Below, in pieces: positions 19,301 to 27,147 of a DNA stretch of 64,000 bases; the stretch's first letter is position 1, and every line of letters begins with the position of its first letter. Under the pieces are notes generated by a model. The model made no database searches. It was not told the origin of the DNA and saw nothing but the letters and a program-made list of their open reading frames with translations. The position numbers and the translations under genes were made by a program. The DNA is from Actinopolyspora xinjiangensis (GTDB taxonomy: Bacteria > Actinomycetota > Actinomycetes > Mycobacteriales > Pseudonocardiaceae). The stretch is taken from NCBI RefSeq assembly GCF_900104475.1, contig NZ_FNJR01000001.1, positions 359,629 through 423,628 of the forward strand. Reading direction: 5' to 3'.

Positions 19301-19465
19301 GTCCTCCCGGAACCGGGTCGGCGAGCCGCGCCAGGAAGCCAGCACGGCAGCCCGCAGTTCAGCCGTGTCGAACGGATCTGGCGGGTCACCGCCGGAGCGG
19401 TCCCCCTCGGTCAGAGAACGATCGGACGCCTCGCCCGCCGTTCCCGTGTCTGCTGAATCGCTCAA
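16385..19465 (-). CDS. Sacsin/HSP90-type ATPase-domain protein
   Basis: A 1026-residue protein with an N-terminal GHKL (HSP90/sacsin-like) nucleotide-binding domain at about residues 30-200. RLLVELAQNASDAA carries the catalytic Glu and Mg-binding Asn, followed by VANTGRPLD and GRFGVGFAAVLAVTD (glycine lid). The remaining 800 residues are acidic, Leu/Glu-rich and without recognised domains. Such proteins are annotated as molecular-chaperone-like in Pseudonocardiales; function unknown. The start is taken as the TTG at 19465, which has AGAGG 7 nt upstream and begins MSDSADTG; an open frame continues to 19660 without coding character. It lies alone, convergent with the DUF2530 gene and divergent from the cupin gene. 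Confidence 0.82.
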   Translation of the reverse strand: MSDSADTGTAGEASDRSLTEGDRSGGDPPDPFDTAELRAAVLASWRGSPTRFREDANAEEDLRLGGYRDRLLVELAQNASDAARTAGVPGRLSVRLVDGELRVANTGRPLDATGVAGLTALRASPKRAEPSVGRFGVGFAAVLAVTDAPRLATAEGGVAFSAARTRDEVAALAESSEETPAAVRELAARGGEVPVLRLVWPTDERPPEGFDTEVRLPLREDVDPGGLLAYMAEQVVDLLLALPSLCEVTIGDRHYSSAGSTDDRMVIRTPDTTRTWLTERATGEWPESTLTGVGVEQRSHARWWLCWAVELDGDGAVLPPSTDVLHAPTPTEERLSLPARLLAGVPVEPDRRRVSDSPATAVVLDQAAHTYPELLSRLDPLERTALVPEPGFPLSDTDERLREAVVQRLRESAWLGAADGSTVAPRRATVLDHFSSELVELLGEVVPGLLRAELSEPAHASALRAVGVHRMGVAELVEVVSGLDRPAEWWHRLYDALLPVERTDRTAREELTALPVPLADGRTVTGVRDLLLPGDGAEEAVAELAELDVTGLRIAAAEAVHPLLERLGARWAGASDLLDAPALVEAVHNSVADARAGADPMRLAEPVLRLVGEAGSRDWLGALALPDADGEVRRADELLLPEAALLEVLDPRAVGPDAPLRTVAGSVLERCSPERLRAVGVLDSFAVLVEEEPDTPHEGIADAEVWWREQERLRGEEWPPSRFVGVRDLDLVAEDVWPEALRLLTANPETARAMREPGGYTPWWIARFAVLEGRSPRQWRTPDAERLAGLYDPVPDVGVDRETLRLAGVRTELTVTDTADAADLVARLADPERGVRAGLTMAAHRALAEAVACERVDSGEIDPPRAVRSVSSAVISADRAVVLDEPWLLGVFEPALVVAGGNSYEFDAEALAELLDLPLASEQGVVEILGQGVTQAWRDVARVPAACELLGAAVPYGEVELRDGLRVRTSEGEHRVHWWVDDGGAVYSERSPDGLARALAWTMDRWQDRFTLAALLADPDATTLLR

Positions 19466-19892
19466 CTTCGTCCTCTTGAACAGCGGCTTCGCCGGGCCTT
19501 TCGTGCGGTGACACTGTATCCTGCGAGGACACCCGTTCACCGGTCGGCGATCAGGGACCGGCCTCACCACCACGACGAACGGTCCTCGGGATACTCCCGA
19601 CGCCCCCTCCGGGGGGCGGGCTAGGGGGACCGAGCCCGGCCGGAGTTCCCGCGACCTCACCGAAGCCGTTTCGCCCCTTCGCGCACGGGGATCTCACGGA
19701 ACCACCGGGACCGCTTCGGGAGGCGGCGTCGAGCACCATCCGCACCGGCCGGCGGGCGTCCCGCGCGGGAACACGCGCGGGTGAATCCAGCGGGGTGCCC
19801 GGCCGCGCGGACGGCCGGTCGGCGCCTCCGGCGCCGGGACACCTCGCCCGGGCGGTGATCCGCCCGAAGGACAGCAGGCAGGGGGCCATCTC
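19466..19892. other. Divergent intergenic region, 427 bp
   Basis: No gene was recognised between the ATPase and cupin genes. It is GC-rich, with a C/G-tract region at 19595-19640, and must hold the promoters of both flanking genes, but no clear -35/-10 pair or known operator was seen. Confidence 0.5.
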
Positions 19893-20273
19893 ATGCAGTC
19901 ACTGGTATCGATGTCGTTCGCGGAGCCCACCGAGATCCGCGAGTTCCCGCACGGCCGACTGGAGCTGTTCGACCTGCACGGCTCCGCCGTCGGCAGGTTC
20001 GTGCTCGAACCCGGTTGGCACTGGTCGCGGGACGTCGCACCGCTGGCGGGCACCGAGACCTGCCAGCAGCGCCACGTGGCCTATCTGGTCAGCGGCAATC
20101 TGCACGTGTCCATGAACGACGGGGCCTACGGGGTGGTGAAATCCGGTGAGGTGATCCACATCGAACCGGGTCACGACGCCTGGACCGTGGGCGAGGAGAC
20201 CGTCACCGTGCTGGACTTCGCCGACGTGGCCACCTACGCCGTGGACTCGGCGGCTCTGCGCGCGGCACGCTGA
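19893..20273 (+). CDS. Single-domain cupin protein
   Basis: A 126-residue beta-barrel protein. Cupin motif 1 is around QQRHVAYLVSGNLHVSMND and motif 2 around EVIHIEPGHDAWTVGEE. The His residues at those positions (RHV, LHV, IHI, GHD) could bind a metal, although motif 1 lacks the full HxH-E-H set. It is similar to small actinobacterial cupins of unknown function that follow an upstream stress or redox gene. The ATG has AGGGGG 7 nt upstream. A short tandem repeat and no clear terminator follow. Confidence 0.82.
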   Translation: MQSLVSMSFAEPTEIREFPHGRLELFDLHGSAVGRFVLEPGWHWSRDVAPLAGTETCQQRHVAYLVSGNLHVSMNDGAYGVVKSGEVIHIEPGHDAWTVGEETVTVLDFADVATYAVDSAALRAAR

Positions 20274-20290
20274 CCCCCGGCGACCGACCG

Positions 20291-20327
20291 CTCGCCGGAG
20301 ACCGCGCCACTCACCGGAGACCGCGCC
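20291..20327. repeat. Two tandem copies of an 18-19 bp unit
   Basis: CTCGCCGGAGACCGCGCC (20291-20308) is repeated with one change at 20310-20327, between the convergent cupin and DUF3027 genes. No function is apparent. Confidence 0.6.
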
Positions 20328-20415
20328 GCTCCGGAAGTCCGGGGCGGCGCTGTTCACCGCGCGGTACTCCTCTCGGTGTCCGGCGGAACCGACGGGCCCG
20401 CCCTTTCCGCTCAGC

Positions 20416-21267
20416 TCATCCGGCGTCGCGGGGCTCGAAGTCGAGCGAGGTGTCGTCGTAGACCACCTCGGCCACCGGGACCGTGGAGGACGTATCGACC
20501 TCGCCCTCGGAGTGCGCCCCGCAACCGAACTCGACGTGCACGACACGTCCGTCCGCCGGTGAGACCGCATTGGCGCACACGCCGAACGCCGCGCGCATGG
20601 ACCCGGCCAGTGGCAGGAAGAACCCGCAGCTGCCACACGGCCCGGGGGCGAGCCGAGCGGTCTCGGAGTCGGGACCGAACTCACCGCTCTCCCACCGTTC
20701 GGCCGCTTCGAGGCGTCCCTGCCTGCTGAGCACCCGCTCCCGGCCGCCTCCCACCTCGTAGGCGAATTCGGCGACCGGATCGTCGTCCCCCGGCAGCGTG
20801 TCCGCCGTGAGCCTGGGATCGTCCTGTCCGCTGGGCAGCAGATCCCCCGCCCCGAGGTCTCCGGGGCGGATCCGTTCGCTCCACGGCACCCACTCCGGAG
20901 CCACGAGCGCCTCCGGTCCGGGCAGCAGCACCACCTCGCTGACCGTCACCGGGTCCTCGGGTCCGGAGGTGGCCACGGTGACCGCCCAGCGCCAGCCGAC
21001 GTACCCCCGATACGTCGTCTCGAAGTAGTGCGTGGCGGCGTGGTCGGACTCGTACTCGACACCGACGTGTTCCCCCACCGCCTCGCCGTCCGCCTCCATC
21101 ACGAGGACCGGTGATCCGGTGGGATCGGTGCCGGTTACGGCCTCCTCCTCGGCGGCGGCACGCGCGGTGTCCACCGCTTCGGCGAGTTTCGGATCGGGTC
21201 GCCGCTCGTCCCCGGCAGCGGTGCTTGGCGCTGACGCCGTCTCGACGTCGCTGATCGGAGCAGGCAT
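20416..21267 (-). CDS. DUF3027 protein with C-terminal cysteine cluster
   Basis: A 283-residue cytosolic protein of unknown function, widespread in actinobacteria (Rv0877-like). The central part (YRGYVGWRWAVTVATSGP, then VVLLPGPEALVAPEWVPWSERIRPGDLGAGDLLP) is the DUF3027 signature. The C-terminal part has CGSCGFFLPL, VCANAVSPADGRVV and GCGAHSE, four or five cysteines that could bind zinc or iron. It starts at the ATG at 21267, or at a GTG three codons upstream with GGAAG in front. It is divergent from the glutaminyl cyclase gene across about 67 bp. Confidence 0.88.
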   Translation of the reverse strand: MPAPISDVETASAPSTAAGDERRPDPKLAEAVDTARAAAEEEAVTGTDPTGSPVLVMEADGEAVGEHVGVEYESDHAATHYFETTYRGYVGWRWAVTVATSGPEDPVTVSEVVLLPGPEALVAPEWVPWSERIRPGDLGAGDLLPSGQDDPRLTADTLPGDDDPVAEFAYEVGGGRERVLSRQGRLEAAERWESGEFGPDSETARLAPGPCGSCGFFLPLAGSMRAAFGVCANAVSPADGRVVHVEFGCGAHSEGEVDTSSTVPVAEVVYDDTSLDFEPRDAG

Positions 21268-21333
21268 AGGCGTCACACTTCCGATTGTGCCGCACGTGTT
21301 TTGCGGTGTATCCGGGCGTGCCACGCTTTCCGG

Positions 21334-22260
21334 GTGCGATTTCGGAACTGGTGGACTCGACTCGGGCATCACCGGCGCCGATCCCCCTCCGGGGCCGGAG
21401 TCCGAGACGGAGCGGTCCGAGGGCGGACCGGCGGGTTGTCGCTCGCGTGCCTCGTTCCGCTGGTGGCCCTGACGATCACGGGATGTGGAACGTCGCAGCA
21501 GCCAGAACAGCACGGCGAGCAGGGCCGCGATCAGAGCGAACAGGGCTTGTGGCACGGGAGCAGCGTGCCACACCTGCGCGCCGATGTGATCCACGTTCTG
21601 CCACATGATCCGTCCTTGTTCACCCAGGGGCTGGAAATCGACGCGGGAACACTCTACGAAAGCACCGGTAAACGCGGTGAATCGGTTCTGCGCGTCATGA
21701 GCTTGACAACCGGCGAGGAGTCCGCCCGGATCCGCCTGCCCGACCGCTTCTTCGGGGAGGGAATCACCCTGACGGGCGACCGCATCTGGCAGCTGACCTG
21801 GACGTCCGGGACGGCGATACTGCGCGACCGCGCAGGGCTGCGTGAGATCCGCCGCGTCGACTACGAGGGCGAGGGCTGGGGACTGTGCTCCTTCTCCGAC
21901 GAACTCGTGATGAGCGACGGCTCGGACGAGTTGACCTTCCGGGATCCGGCGTCCTTCGCCGAACGCGGCGGCGTGTCGGTGCGGCTCGACGGTGACCCTG
22001 TGACCGATCTCAACGAGCTGGAATGCGCCGGCGACTCGGTGTGGGCCAACGTCTGGCGGACCGACCTGATAGTGCGCATCGACCCGGAGAGCGGGCAGGT
22101 GACGGCGGTGGTGGACGCCAGCGGACTGCTCCCCGAGCAGCGGGCCGAGCGGGCGGGGGTGCTCAACGGCATCGCCGCCACGGGAGAGCCTGGCGAGTTC
22201 CTGTTGACCGGCAAGAACTGGCCGAGCATGTTCCGGGTCCGCTTCGTACCCGTGCGGTGA
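21334..22260 (+). CDS. Glutaminyl-peptide cyclotransferase, lipoprotein
   Basis: Forms pyroglutamate at protein N-termini; five-bladed propeller type (glutamine cyclotransferase family). A lipoprotein signal ends in LTITGC at about residue 50, so the enzyme is anchored outside the membrane. Propeller signatures follow: HDPSLFTQGLEI, YESTGKRGES, FGEGITLTGDRIWQLTW, YEGEGWGL, NELECAGDSVWANVW, VLNGIAA. The start is uncertain. A GTG at 21334 is used, giving an Arg-rich n-region; a TTG at 21301 is also possible and neither has a clear ribosome-binding site. A very strong terminator hairpin follows 97 bp after the stop. Confidence 0.88.
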   Translation: MRFRNWWTRLGHHRRRSPSGAGVRDGAVRGRTGGLSLACLVPLVALTITGCGTSQQPEQHGEQGRDQSEQGLWHGSSVPHLRADVIHVLPHDPSLFTQGLEIDAGTLYESTGKRGESVLRVMSLTTGEESARIRLPDRFFGEGITLTGDRIWQLTWTSGTAILRDRAGLREIRRVDYEGEGWGLCSFSDELVMSDGSDELTFRDPASFAERGGVSVRLDGDPVTDLNELECAGDSVWANVWRTDLIVRIDPESGQVTAVVDASGLLPEQRAERAGVLNGIAATGEPGEFLLTGKNWPSMFRVRFVPVR

Positions 22261-22357
22261 CCGCTCACCGGGGGAATCCGGGCGTCGGCCCACCCCGGGA
22301 GCCGGGACGGTACCTGGCCGTGGGCCTGCCGGAGCGTCGCGCGGCAGCCCGCCGGAT

Positions 22358-22401
22358 GCGAGGGCTCCCGCGCCGGGACCTCCCGGCGCGGGAGCCCTCG
22401 C
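22358..22401. terminator. 21-bp near-perfect hairpin
   Basis: An inverted repeat with arms 22358-22378 and 22381-22401 and only CC between them lies between the glutaminyl cyclase stop and the DUF2771 start. It ends 20 bp before the DUF2771 start, so it may also limit expression of that gene. Confidence 0.75.
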
Positions 22402-22421
22402 GAGGTCGTAGGGTCAACGGC

Positions 22422-22916
22422 GTGCGCCGAGGACTGACAGTACTGCTCGTGCTGACCGCGTTGTCGCTGGCGGGCTGCGCCGCGCCGGGGAAACCGAGCG
22501 TGACCTTCTACTCACACGGCGAGTCCGCGCGCGTCTCGCCGGTGCAGTACTGCGAGCGGCTCGCCAGGGAGTGCCAGCGCCCTGACCCGGAAGCCGCGGG
22601 TGAGCTGCCCATGCCCCCGGGGTATCCGCTGCAGATCTCGGTCTCCGAGGAGATCGCCTCCGCGCCGTGGCAGGTCGTGTTCACCTACCGGGGCGACTCC
22701 GGCGAGCGGCTGCGGGGCCGCAGCGGAGTCATGGGCAGCCAGGAGGCGCGACACGCCTACACCCTTCGGCTGCCCGAAGACGGGACGCGGCTGGAACGGG
22801 TGGAGGTACAGCGGTACGGCACGGTGAGTGTCAACCAGACCGGGCAGCTGCAGTTCGTCATCGGCGGAACCTGGGTGGTGGGGAACTCACACCAACAGGA
22901 CCCGCGGACGAGCTGA
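22422..22916 (+). CDS. DUF2771 lipoprotein
   Basis: A 164-residue probable lipoprotein: VRRGLTVLLVLTALSLAGC is a short signal with lipobox LAGC. The mature part has VTFYSHGESARVSPVQYC, LQISVSEEIASAPWQVVF and RLPEDGTRLERVEVQRYG blocks, matching actinobacterial DUF2771 (Rv0875c-like). Two Cys residues (PVQYC and RECQ) probably form a disulfide. Function unknown. The GTG at 22422 is chosen because the signal peptide begins there; the ribosome-binding site is weak (AGGGTCAACGGC). Confidence 0.85.
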   Translation: MRRGLTVLLVLTALSLAGCAAPGKPSVTFYSHGESARVSPVQYCERLARECQRPDPEAAGELPMPPGYPLQISVSEEIASAPWQVVFTYRGDSGERLRGRSGVMGSQEARHAYTLRLPEDGTRLERVEVQRYGTVSVNQTGQLQFVIGGTWVVGNSHQQDPRTS

Positions 22917-22982
22917 ACACCGCCTCCGGTCGGCCGCCTCACCGCGACCGCCTCCCCGGTGACGAGCCGGTTTCCATCGGCG

Positions 22983-23378
22983 TCAGGAACCGCCCGGATC
23001 GAGTTCGCGGGCCACGGCGCGGACGACCCCGCCGACCCGTTTGGCCACCTTCTTGTCCGGGTAGCGCCCCTTGTTTAGCTCGGGGAGCACGCTGGCTTCG
23101 AGCAGCTTGATCATGTCGTCGACCATGCCGTGCAACTCGTCGGCAGGGCGTCGACGGGCTTCCACCACCGAGGGCGGCGGATCCAGCAGCTGCACCCGGA
23201 GCGCCTGGGGACCGCGACGCCCCTGGGCCATGTCGAAATCGACCCGTTGCCCCGTTTTCAGCGCCTCGACCCCGGACGGCAGCGCGGAGGCCCGCACGTA
23301 CACGTCCTCCCCGCCGTCCTGGGTCACGAAGCCGAAGCCCTTGTTCGCGTCGTACCACTTGACCCTGCCGGTCGGCAC
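22983..23378 (-). CDS. cspB: Cold-shock-domain protein with actinobacterial C-terminal extension (CspB-like)
   Basis: An RNA/ssDNA-binding protein of 131 residues. The cold-shock domain (about 1-65) has [15 protein letters not shown] with RNP1 and [10 protein letters not shown] for RNP2. The C-terminal half ([37 protein letters not shown], about residues 80-120) is a helical extension also seen in the mycobacterial CspB. The start GTG at 23378 gives the usual MPTGxVKWYD beginning; a GTG three codons upstream with AGGGA in front is the alternative. Confidence 0.93.
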   Translation of the reverse strand: MPTGRVKWYDANKGFGFVTQDGGEDVYVRASALPSGVEALKTGQRVDFDMAQGRRGPQALRVQLLDPPPSVVEARRRPADELHGMVDDMIKLLEASVLPELNKGRYPDKKVAKRVGGVVRAVARELDPGGS

Positions 23379-23734
23379 AGTCCTCACCGTTCCCTGTCAG
23401 ATACGTGTTCCCGACCGGGCGGTAGCGTGACCGCACGAGCCAGGGAAACGTTGTTGCCTACATTCTGTTGTTGCCAATAAGCGTCGGCGCCGATCGGAAA
23501 CTGCCCCGGCACGACGAACGCGCCCCGGAGACGCCACCCCTCACGGCCACTGCGAGCCTGTTGCGGCGATTGCGTTCCAGGACGCGTCGACTTCAAGCGT
23601 ACCTGGCCGTACACGCACAACAACGTCGCAGGCCGCGTTATGCCCGAATAAGGACTCCGCCGTCCCCGGGGCCGACGGACGGACGCACGGAAACCCGTGG
23701 GCAGTGCCACCGCGAGACGGCCTAGGCTGGTCGC
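23379..23734. other. Intergenic region upstream of cspB and the small membrane gene
   Basis: No gene was recognised in these 356 bp. The region contains TTG-rich, lower-GC stretches at 23450-23480 (TTGTTGCCTACATTCTGTTGTTGCC) that could belong to the cspB promoter on the minus strand, but no unambiguous promoter was identified. Confidence 0.4.
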
Positions 23735-23947
23735 ATGACCGCACGCGGCGTCGCGATACCACTGGCAGTCGGGATGTTCTGCGCCGGACTGGCCGTCATC
23801 CTGGTGATCTTCGGCCTCTCGGCGGCCGGCTACCGGGATCTGCCCTGGTGGCTCAACGCGGGCGCGATGCTGTGCCCGCTGGGCCTGGGGATCGCACTGG
23901 TTTCGCTGGTGGTGCGGAGCGCCCGGAACACCTTGACTCGGAACTGA
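23735..23947 (+). CDS. Small two-TM membrane protein, unknown
   Basis: A 70-residue protein made of two hydrophobic helices (about 8-30 and 40-62) joined by a short loop with YRDLPWW. It ends in a basic tail (RSARNTL). No family was recognised. The ATG is in a good position but has only a weak ribosome-binding site (GGCTGG). Codon use matches its neighbours, and the stop lies 55 bp before the R2lox gene. Confidence 0.6.
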   Translation: MTARGVAIPLAVGMFCAGLAVILVIFGLSAAGYRDLPWWLNAGAMLCPLGLGIALVSLVVRSARNTLTRN

Positions 23948-24002
23948 TCCGTACCGAAAATCTTCGGTGTTGCCCCTGTCACACATCGTGAAGGTGAAGG
24001 CC

Positions 24003-25007
24003 ATGAGCGACACCGCTTCGGACCGGGAAACGGTACGGCGCACCGACTTCCACTCGCTGCGGGCGGGTGGCGTCAACTGGGACTCGTTACCGCTGCGGCT
24101 GTTCGACAAGGGCAACGCGAGGTTCTGGAACCCGGCGGAGATCGACTTCAGCCGCGACGCCGCCGACTTCCGGGAGCTCACCGAGCAGGAGCGGCACGGG
24201 GTCGCCCTGCTGTGCGCCCAGTTCATCGCGGGCGAGGAAGCCGTGACCGAGGACCTGCAACCGTTCATCTCGGCGATGGGCGCCGAAGGGCGGTTCGCCG
24301 ACGAGATCTACCTGACGCAGTTCGCCTTCGAGGAGAGCAAGCACACGCAGGGCTTCCGGCTCTGGCTGGACGCGGTCGGACTGACCGAGGACCTGCACTC
24401 CTACGTGGCCGACAATCCCGGCTACCGCGCGATCTTCTACGAGGCACTGCCGGAGTCGCTGAACACGCTGCACCACGACCCGAGCCCGGCCAACCAGGTG
24501 CGCGCCTCGGTCACCTACAACCACGTCGTGGAAGGAACACTGGCGCTGACCGGCTACTACGCGTGGAACAAGATCTGCCGGGAGCGCGACATCCTGCCCG
24601 GGATGCGCGAGCTGATCCGCAGGATCGGTGACGACGAGCGGCGCCACATGGCGTGGGGGACGTTCACCTGCCGCAGGCACGTGGCGGCGGACGAGCGCAA
24701 CTGGCAGCTCGTGCGGGAGCGGATGGACGAACTGCTGCCCCACGCGGTGGAACAGATCCAGTGGCGGCCCGAGTGGGCGGGTGACCGGGAACCGTTCGGC
24801 CTCGACCTGGACGAGCTCTCCTCCTACGCTTCGGACAGAGCGGGCAGGAGGCTGGGAGCGATCTCGGCGGCCAAGGGCGCCGACGTGGCGAGCATAGACG
24901 TGGACGCGGCGCCGGAACGGCTGGAGGAACAGTTCGGGGCCGAGGACGCGGCGGCGCTGGAACGAGTCGAGGCAGGCGGGGCAAACCTCCACGGCCGTTC
25001 TTGCTGA
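24003..25007 (+). CDS. R2-like ligand-binding oxidase (R2lox)
   Basis: A ferritin-fold diiron or Mn/Fe oxidase related to ribonucleotide reductase R2 but not part of it; mycobacterial homologue Rv0233. In this 334-residue copy the metal ligands are E79 ([11 protein letters not shown]), E111 and H114 ([10 protein letters not shown]), E177 ([12 protein letters not shown]), and E212 and H215 ([10 protein letters not shown]). V81 and Y172 (SVTYNH) sit where R2lox enzymes form a Val-Tyr ether cross-link. R2 proper would have a radical Tyr near the first ligand helix and a C-terminal tail for R1, neither evident here. The start ATG follows GAAGG. It binds a fatty-acid-like ligand in known structures; physiological substrate unknown. 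Confidence 0.9.
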   Translation: MSDTASDRETVRRTDFHSLRAGGVNWDSLPLRLFDKGNARFWNPAEIDFSRDAADFRELTEQERHGVALLCAQFIAGEEAVTEDLQPFISAMGAEGRFADEIYLTQFAFEESKHTQGFRLWLDAVGLTEDLHSYVADNPGYRAIFYEALPESLNTLHHDPSPANQVRASVTYNHVVEGTLALTGYYAWNKICRERDILPGMRELIRRIGDDERRHMAWGTFTCRRHVAADERNWQLVRERMDELLPHAVEQIQWRPEWAGDREPFGLDLDELSSYASDRAGRRLGAISAAKGADVASIDVDAAPERLEEQFGAEDAAALERVEAGGANLHGRSC

Positions 25008-25659
25008 CCGGTGATTCGGCCGGGGCATCCCGACGGCGAATGCTGATCATCCTACCGGACGAGCGTTCCGGGACCATGATCGAATCCGGGCATATCGGGG
25101 ACAGACGGGGCGGGCAGAACACCGCCGGGACGAAGCGGACATCCCGGTGTCCGCTCGCCGCAGCGGCGGTGAGTGACAGAACTCCGTGAGCCGAGACGCG
25201 GGCCCGCCTGTTCCGGCGCGGCAGCGCGTGGCCAGCCGATCCGGCATCCCCGCACATCATCGGACCGATTCTCCCGCCATCCACCGACCGGAGGACGGCA
25301 AAGTCGCGGCACGCCCCCACTCGCCCCGAAGGAAAGCCCCGACCCATCGGACAAAAGAATCACAAAAGCACCGGCAATCAGCGGAAAACATTCTGGTCAT
25401 CAGCGCAGAAATCCTGCCAATTACACCGAAAGACCCAGAGAACCAACCCGTTCGCATCACCCCGAAAATCCCACGCGGAAAATTTTCTCGTTACCGAAAA
25501 GAAACACGACAAGACTTGCCAAAAATCGACAACGGAAAAACAATGGGAACCTCGGGAACAAAAAGATCACGCCCGATCCGGCATTTCGGGCGTACACCGC
25601 ACGACGACCGTGGCCGGACAAAACGCCTTAGAAATCAACCCGTTACGGAGCAACGACAA
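25008..25659 (+). other. Long leader/intergenic region with A-rich, low-GC part
   Basis: From about 25340 to 25600 the base composition drops sharply compared with the surroundings and runs of A dominate the plus strand (AAAAGAATCACAAAAGCACC, GGAAAATTTTCTCG, CAACGGAAAAACAATGGGAAC). The reading frame of the following secreted protein stays open through it, but the translation is Lys/Arg/Pro-rich and does not look like a protein. It is probably an untranslated leader or an imported promoter segment. Confidence 0.5.
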
Positions 25660-26040
25660 ATGCACAGAAACCTTCTGAGGGGATTGGTGGCGGCTCCCGC
25701 CCTGGCGCTGGCCCTCCTCGCTGTGCCCGCGGGCGCCGCCGCACAGGACAAAACCGAATCCGTTGCCAAAGTACCGATCGACTGCACCCAGTCCTACAGT
25801 GACAAAGACACTTCGGGCTGGGGAAACACTTTCGAAGGCTCGATCAACATTCGAAGCGGGCCGAGCACGTCCTGCACCATCGTCGGCGTAGCCTACCCGG
25901 GGCACACCGCCGACTATCACTGCTACAAGTTCGGCGAGAGCGGCTACACCTGGACCTACCTGCGTGACGACGACACGGGGGTGACGGGTTGGGTACGTAA
26001 CGACCTGCTTTCAGATAGCGGCAGCTACGTAATCTGCTGA
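25660..26040 (+). CDS. Secreted SH3-like domain protein
   Basis: A 126-residue exported protein. The signal peptide MHRNLLRGLVAAPALALALL ends near AGAAAQ at residue 29. The mature part is a bacterial SH3-type domain: GSINIRSGPSTSCTIVGVAYPG matches the INVRSGPSTSxxVVGxxxxG pattern, and VTGWVRNDLLS is the end motif. Four cysteines (DCTQ, TSCTI, HCYK, VIC at the very end) suggest two disulfides. SH3b proteins of this size often bind the cell wall. The ATG has GGAG 10 nt upstream. The long low-GC leader before it is unusual. Confidence 0.82.
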   Translation: MHRNLLRGLVAAPALALALLAVPAGAAAQDKTESVAKVPIDCTQSYSDKDTSGWGNTFEGSINIRSGPSTSCTIVGVAYPGHTADYHCYKFGESGYTWTYLRDDDTGVTGWVRNDLLSDSGSYVIC

Positions 26041-26562
26041 AACAGCGCGAGATCACCCGGGGGTCCGGTGAGTGACCACCCGATCCGCCCCCGCATGACA
26101 GGTCGCCGGATCGTCCTCGCGTTCCGGCGACCCCTCCGGCGCAAAGATTCACCCGTCTTCCACGGAATCGAGCCGCCCAAGCCGCCACCGAGGAGCGGAA
26201 CGACCGCAGTCCCATCTCGATCAGAACCTCATGAGAGGAATATTCCCAAGACGGGAACAAACTTTCGAGAAACTCGATCACGCGACCGGAACCCTACGCA
26301 CGAAAACGCTTCTCTTCTCGACGAATGAATCGATCGTGATGCGCGTGCCCCTCCCCGGAATCCGGTCCCGGTAACCCCCGCAACGACCACCGGGCGGCGA
26401 AGTGCTTCCGCTCCCGCCGGACCGTCGGTCTCCCGCGAAACCAGCACGGCACGGGCGAGGCCCTCGACCATCGCGCAGGAACCCGGCACGGTGCGGTTGC
26501 CCAGCGCGGGTGCGGTTGCCCGCCGAAGAGCTGGTCGGTGACACCGAGCGGCAGCCTCCGTA
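26041..26562. other. Non-coding region before the toxin-antitoxin duplication
   Basis: No convincing gene. It includes a lower-GC stretch (26220-26330) and a pair of direct repeats at 26490-26521. Confidence 0.45.
26490..26521. repeat. Direct repeat pair, 13 bp with 19-bp period
   Basis: GGTGCGGTTGCCC occurs at 26490-26502 and again at 26509-26521, 230 bp upstream of the first DUF6247 gene. The 19-bp period (about two helical turns) could suit a dimeric DNA-binding protein; no known site type was recognised. Confidence 0.5.
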
Positions 26563-26751
26563 CCGCTCCGCTGTTTCACCCCATCGGGGAGGTCCGATCT
26601 CCATCGGGGGAAACCCGGCGCGAACCGTGGACCACGACCACCTGCCGGGACACGCTAGTGACACCGATCCACCACCACCGGGCGCACCGCCTTCCCGAAG
26701 CCGACGCGCACCGAACGAACCGCTCCCAACAACCACCCGGGGAGGAACACA

Positions 26752-27147
26752 GTGCCGGGCCAGGTACCCGACCGGACGCACTGGAAGATCCAGGGCAACG
26801 TCACCCGCGACGCCCAACTCTTCCGCGCCGTTCTCGAAGGCGAGGACCGCGCGGAGTTCGAACGCGAGTTCCGACAAGCACTCACCAGAGTCAGCGAGGA
26901 CTTCGACACCTCACACATCGACCACGTACTCAACCGCTGGTGGGGGCACGCCGGTATGACGGCGCAGCCGATCACCGACGACGAACGAGACGCCATCGAA
27001 CGCGCCGACCGGGGTGATCCGTCCAAGTTCTGGACCCTGGACACCGACCAAACGTTCTGGAAGAGGGACGAGAACGGCGACCTCTGGCGCAGCGACGAAA
27101 ACGGAACATACCGCGAAACGGAATCAGGATTGCGGACGGACGACTGA
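26752..27147 (+). CDS. DUF6247-family putative antitoxin, copy 1
   Basis: A 131-residue protein whose N-terminal half (DAQLFRAVLEGEDRAEFEREF, HIDHVLNRWW) follows the DUF6247 pattern known from genes paired with RelE-like toxins. The C-terminal half has two short repeats of the type RDENGxLWR / SDENGxYRE, which may form a toxin-neutralising tail. The GTG start has GGGGAGGA 6 nt upstream. Its stop overlaps the start of the toxin gene (ATGA-type overlap), so the pair is translationally coupled. Compared with copy 2 only two residues differ in the first 65, but many differ beyond. Confidence 0.75.
   Translation: MPGQVPDRTHWKIQGNVTRDAQLFRAVLEGEDRAEFEREFRQALTRVSEDFDTSHIDHVLNRWWGHAGMTAQPITDDERDAIERADRGDPSKFWTLDTDQTFWKRDENGDLWRSDENGTYRETESGLRTDD

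Noticed and set aside
25186-25659. N-terminal extension of the SH3-type secreted protein through an open upstream frame
   Set aside because: It would place a typical signal peptide in the middle of a protein and adds Lys/Arg/Pro-rich sequence of atypical composition.
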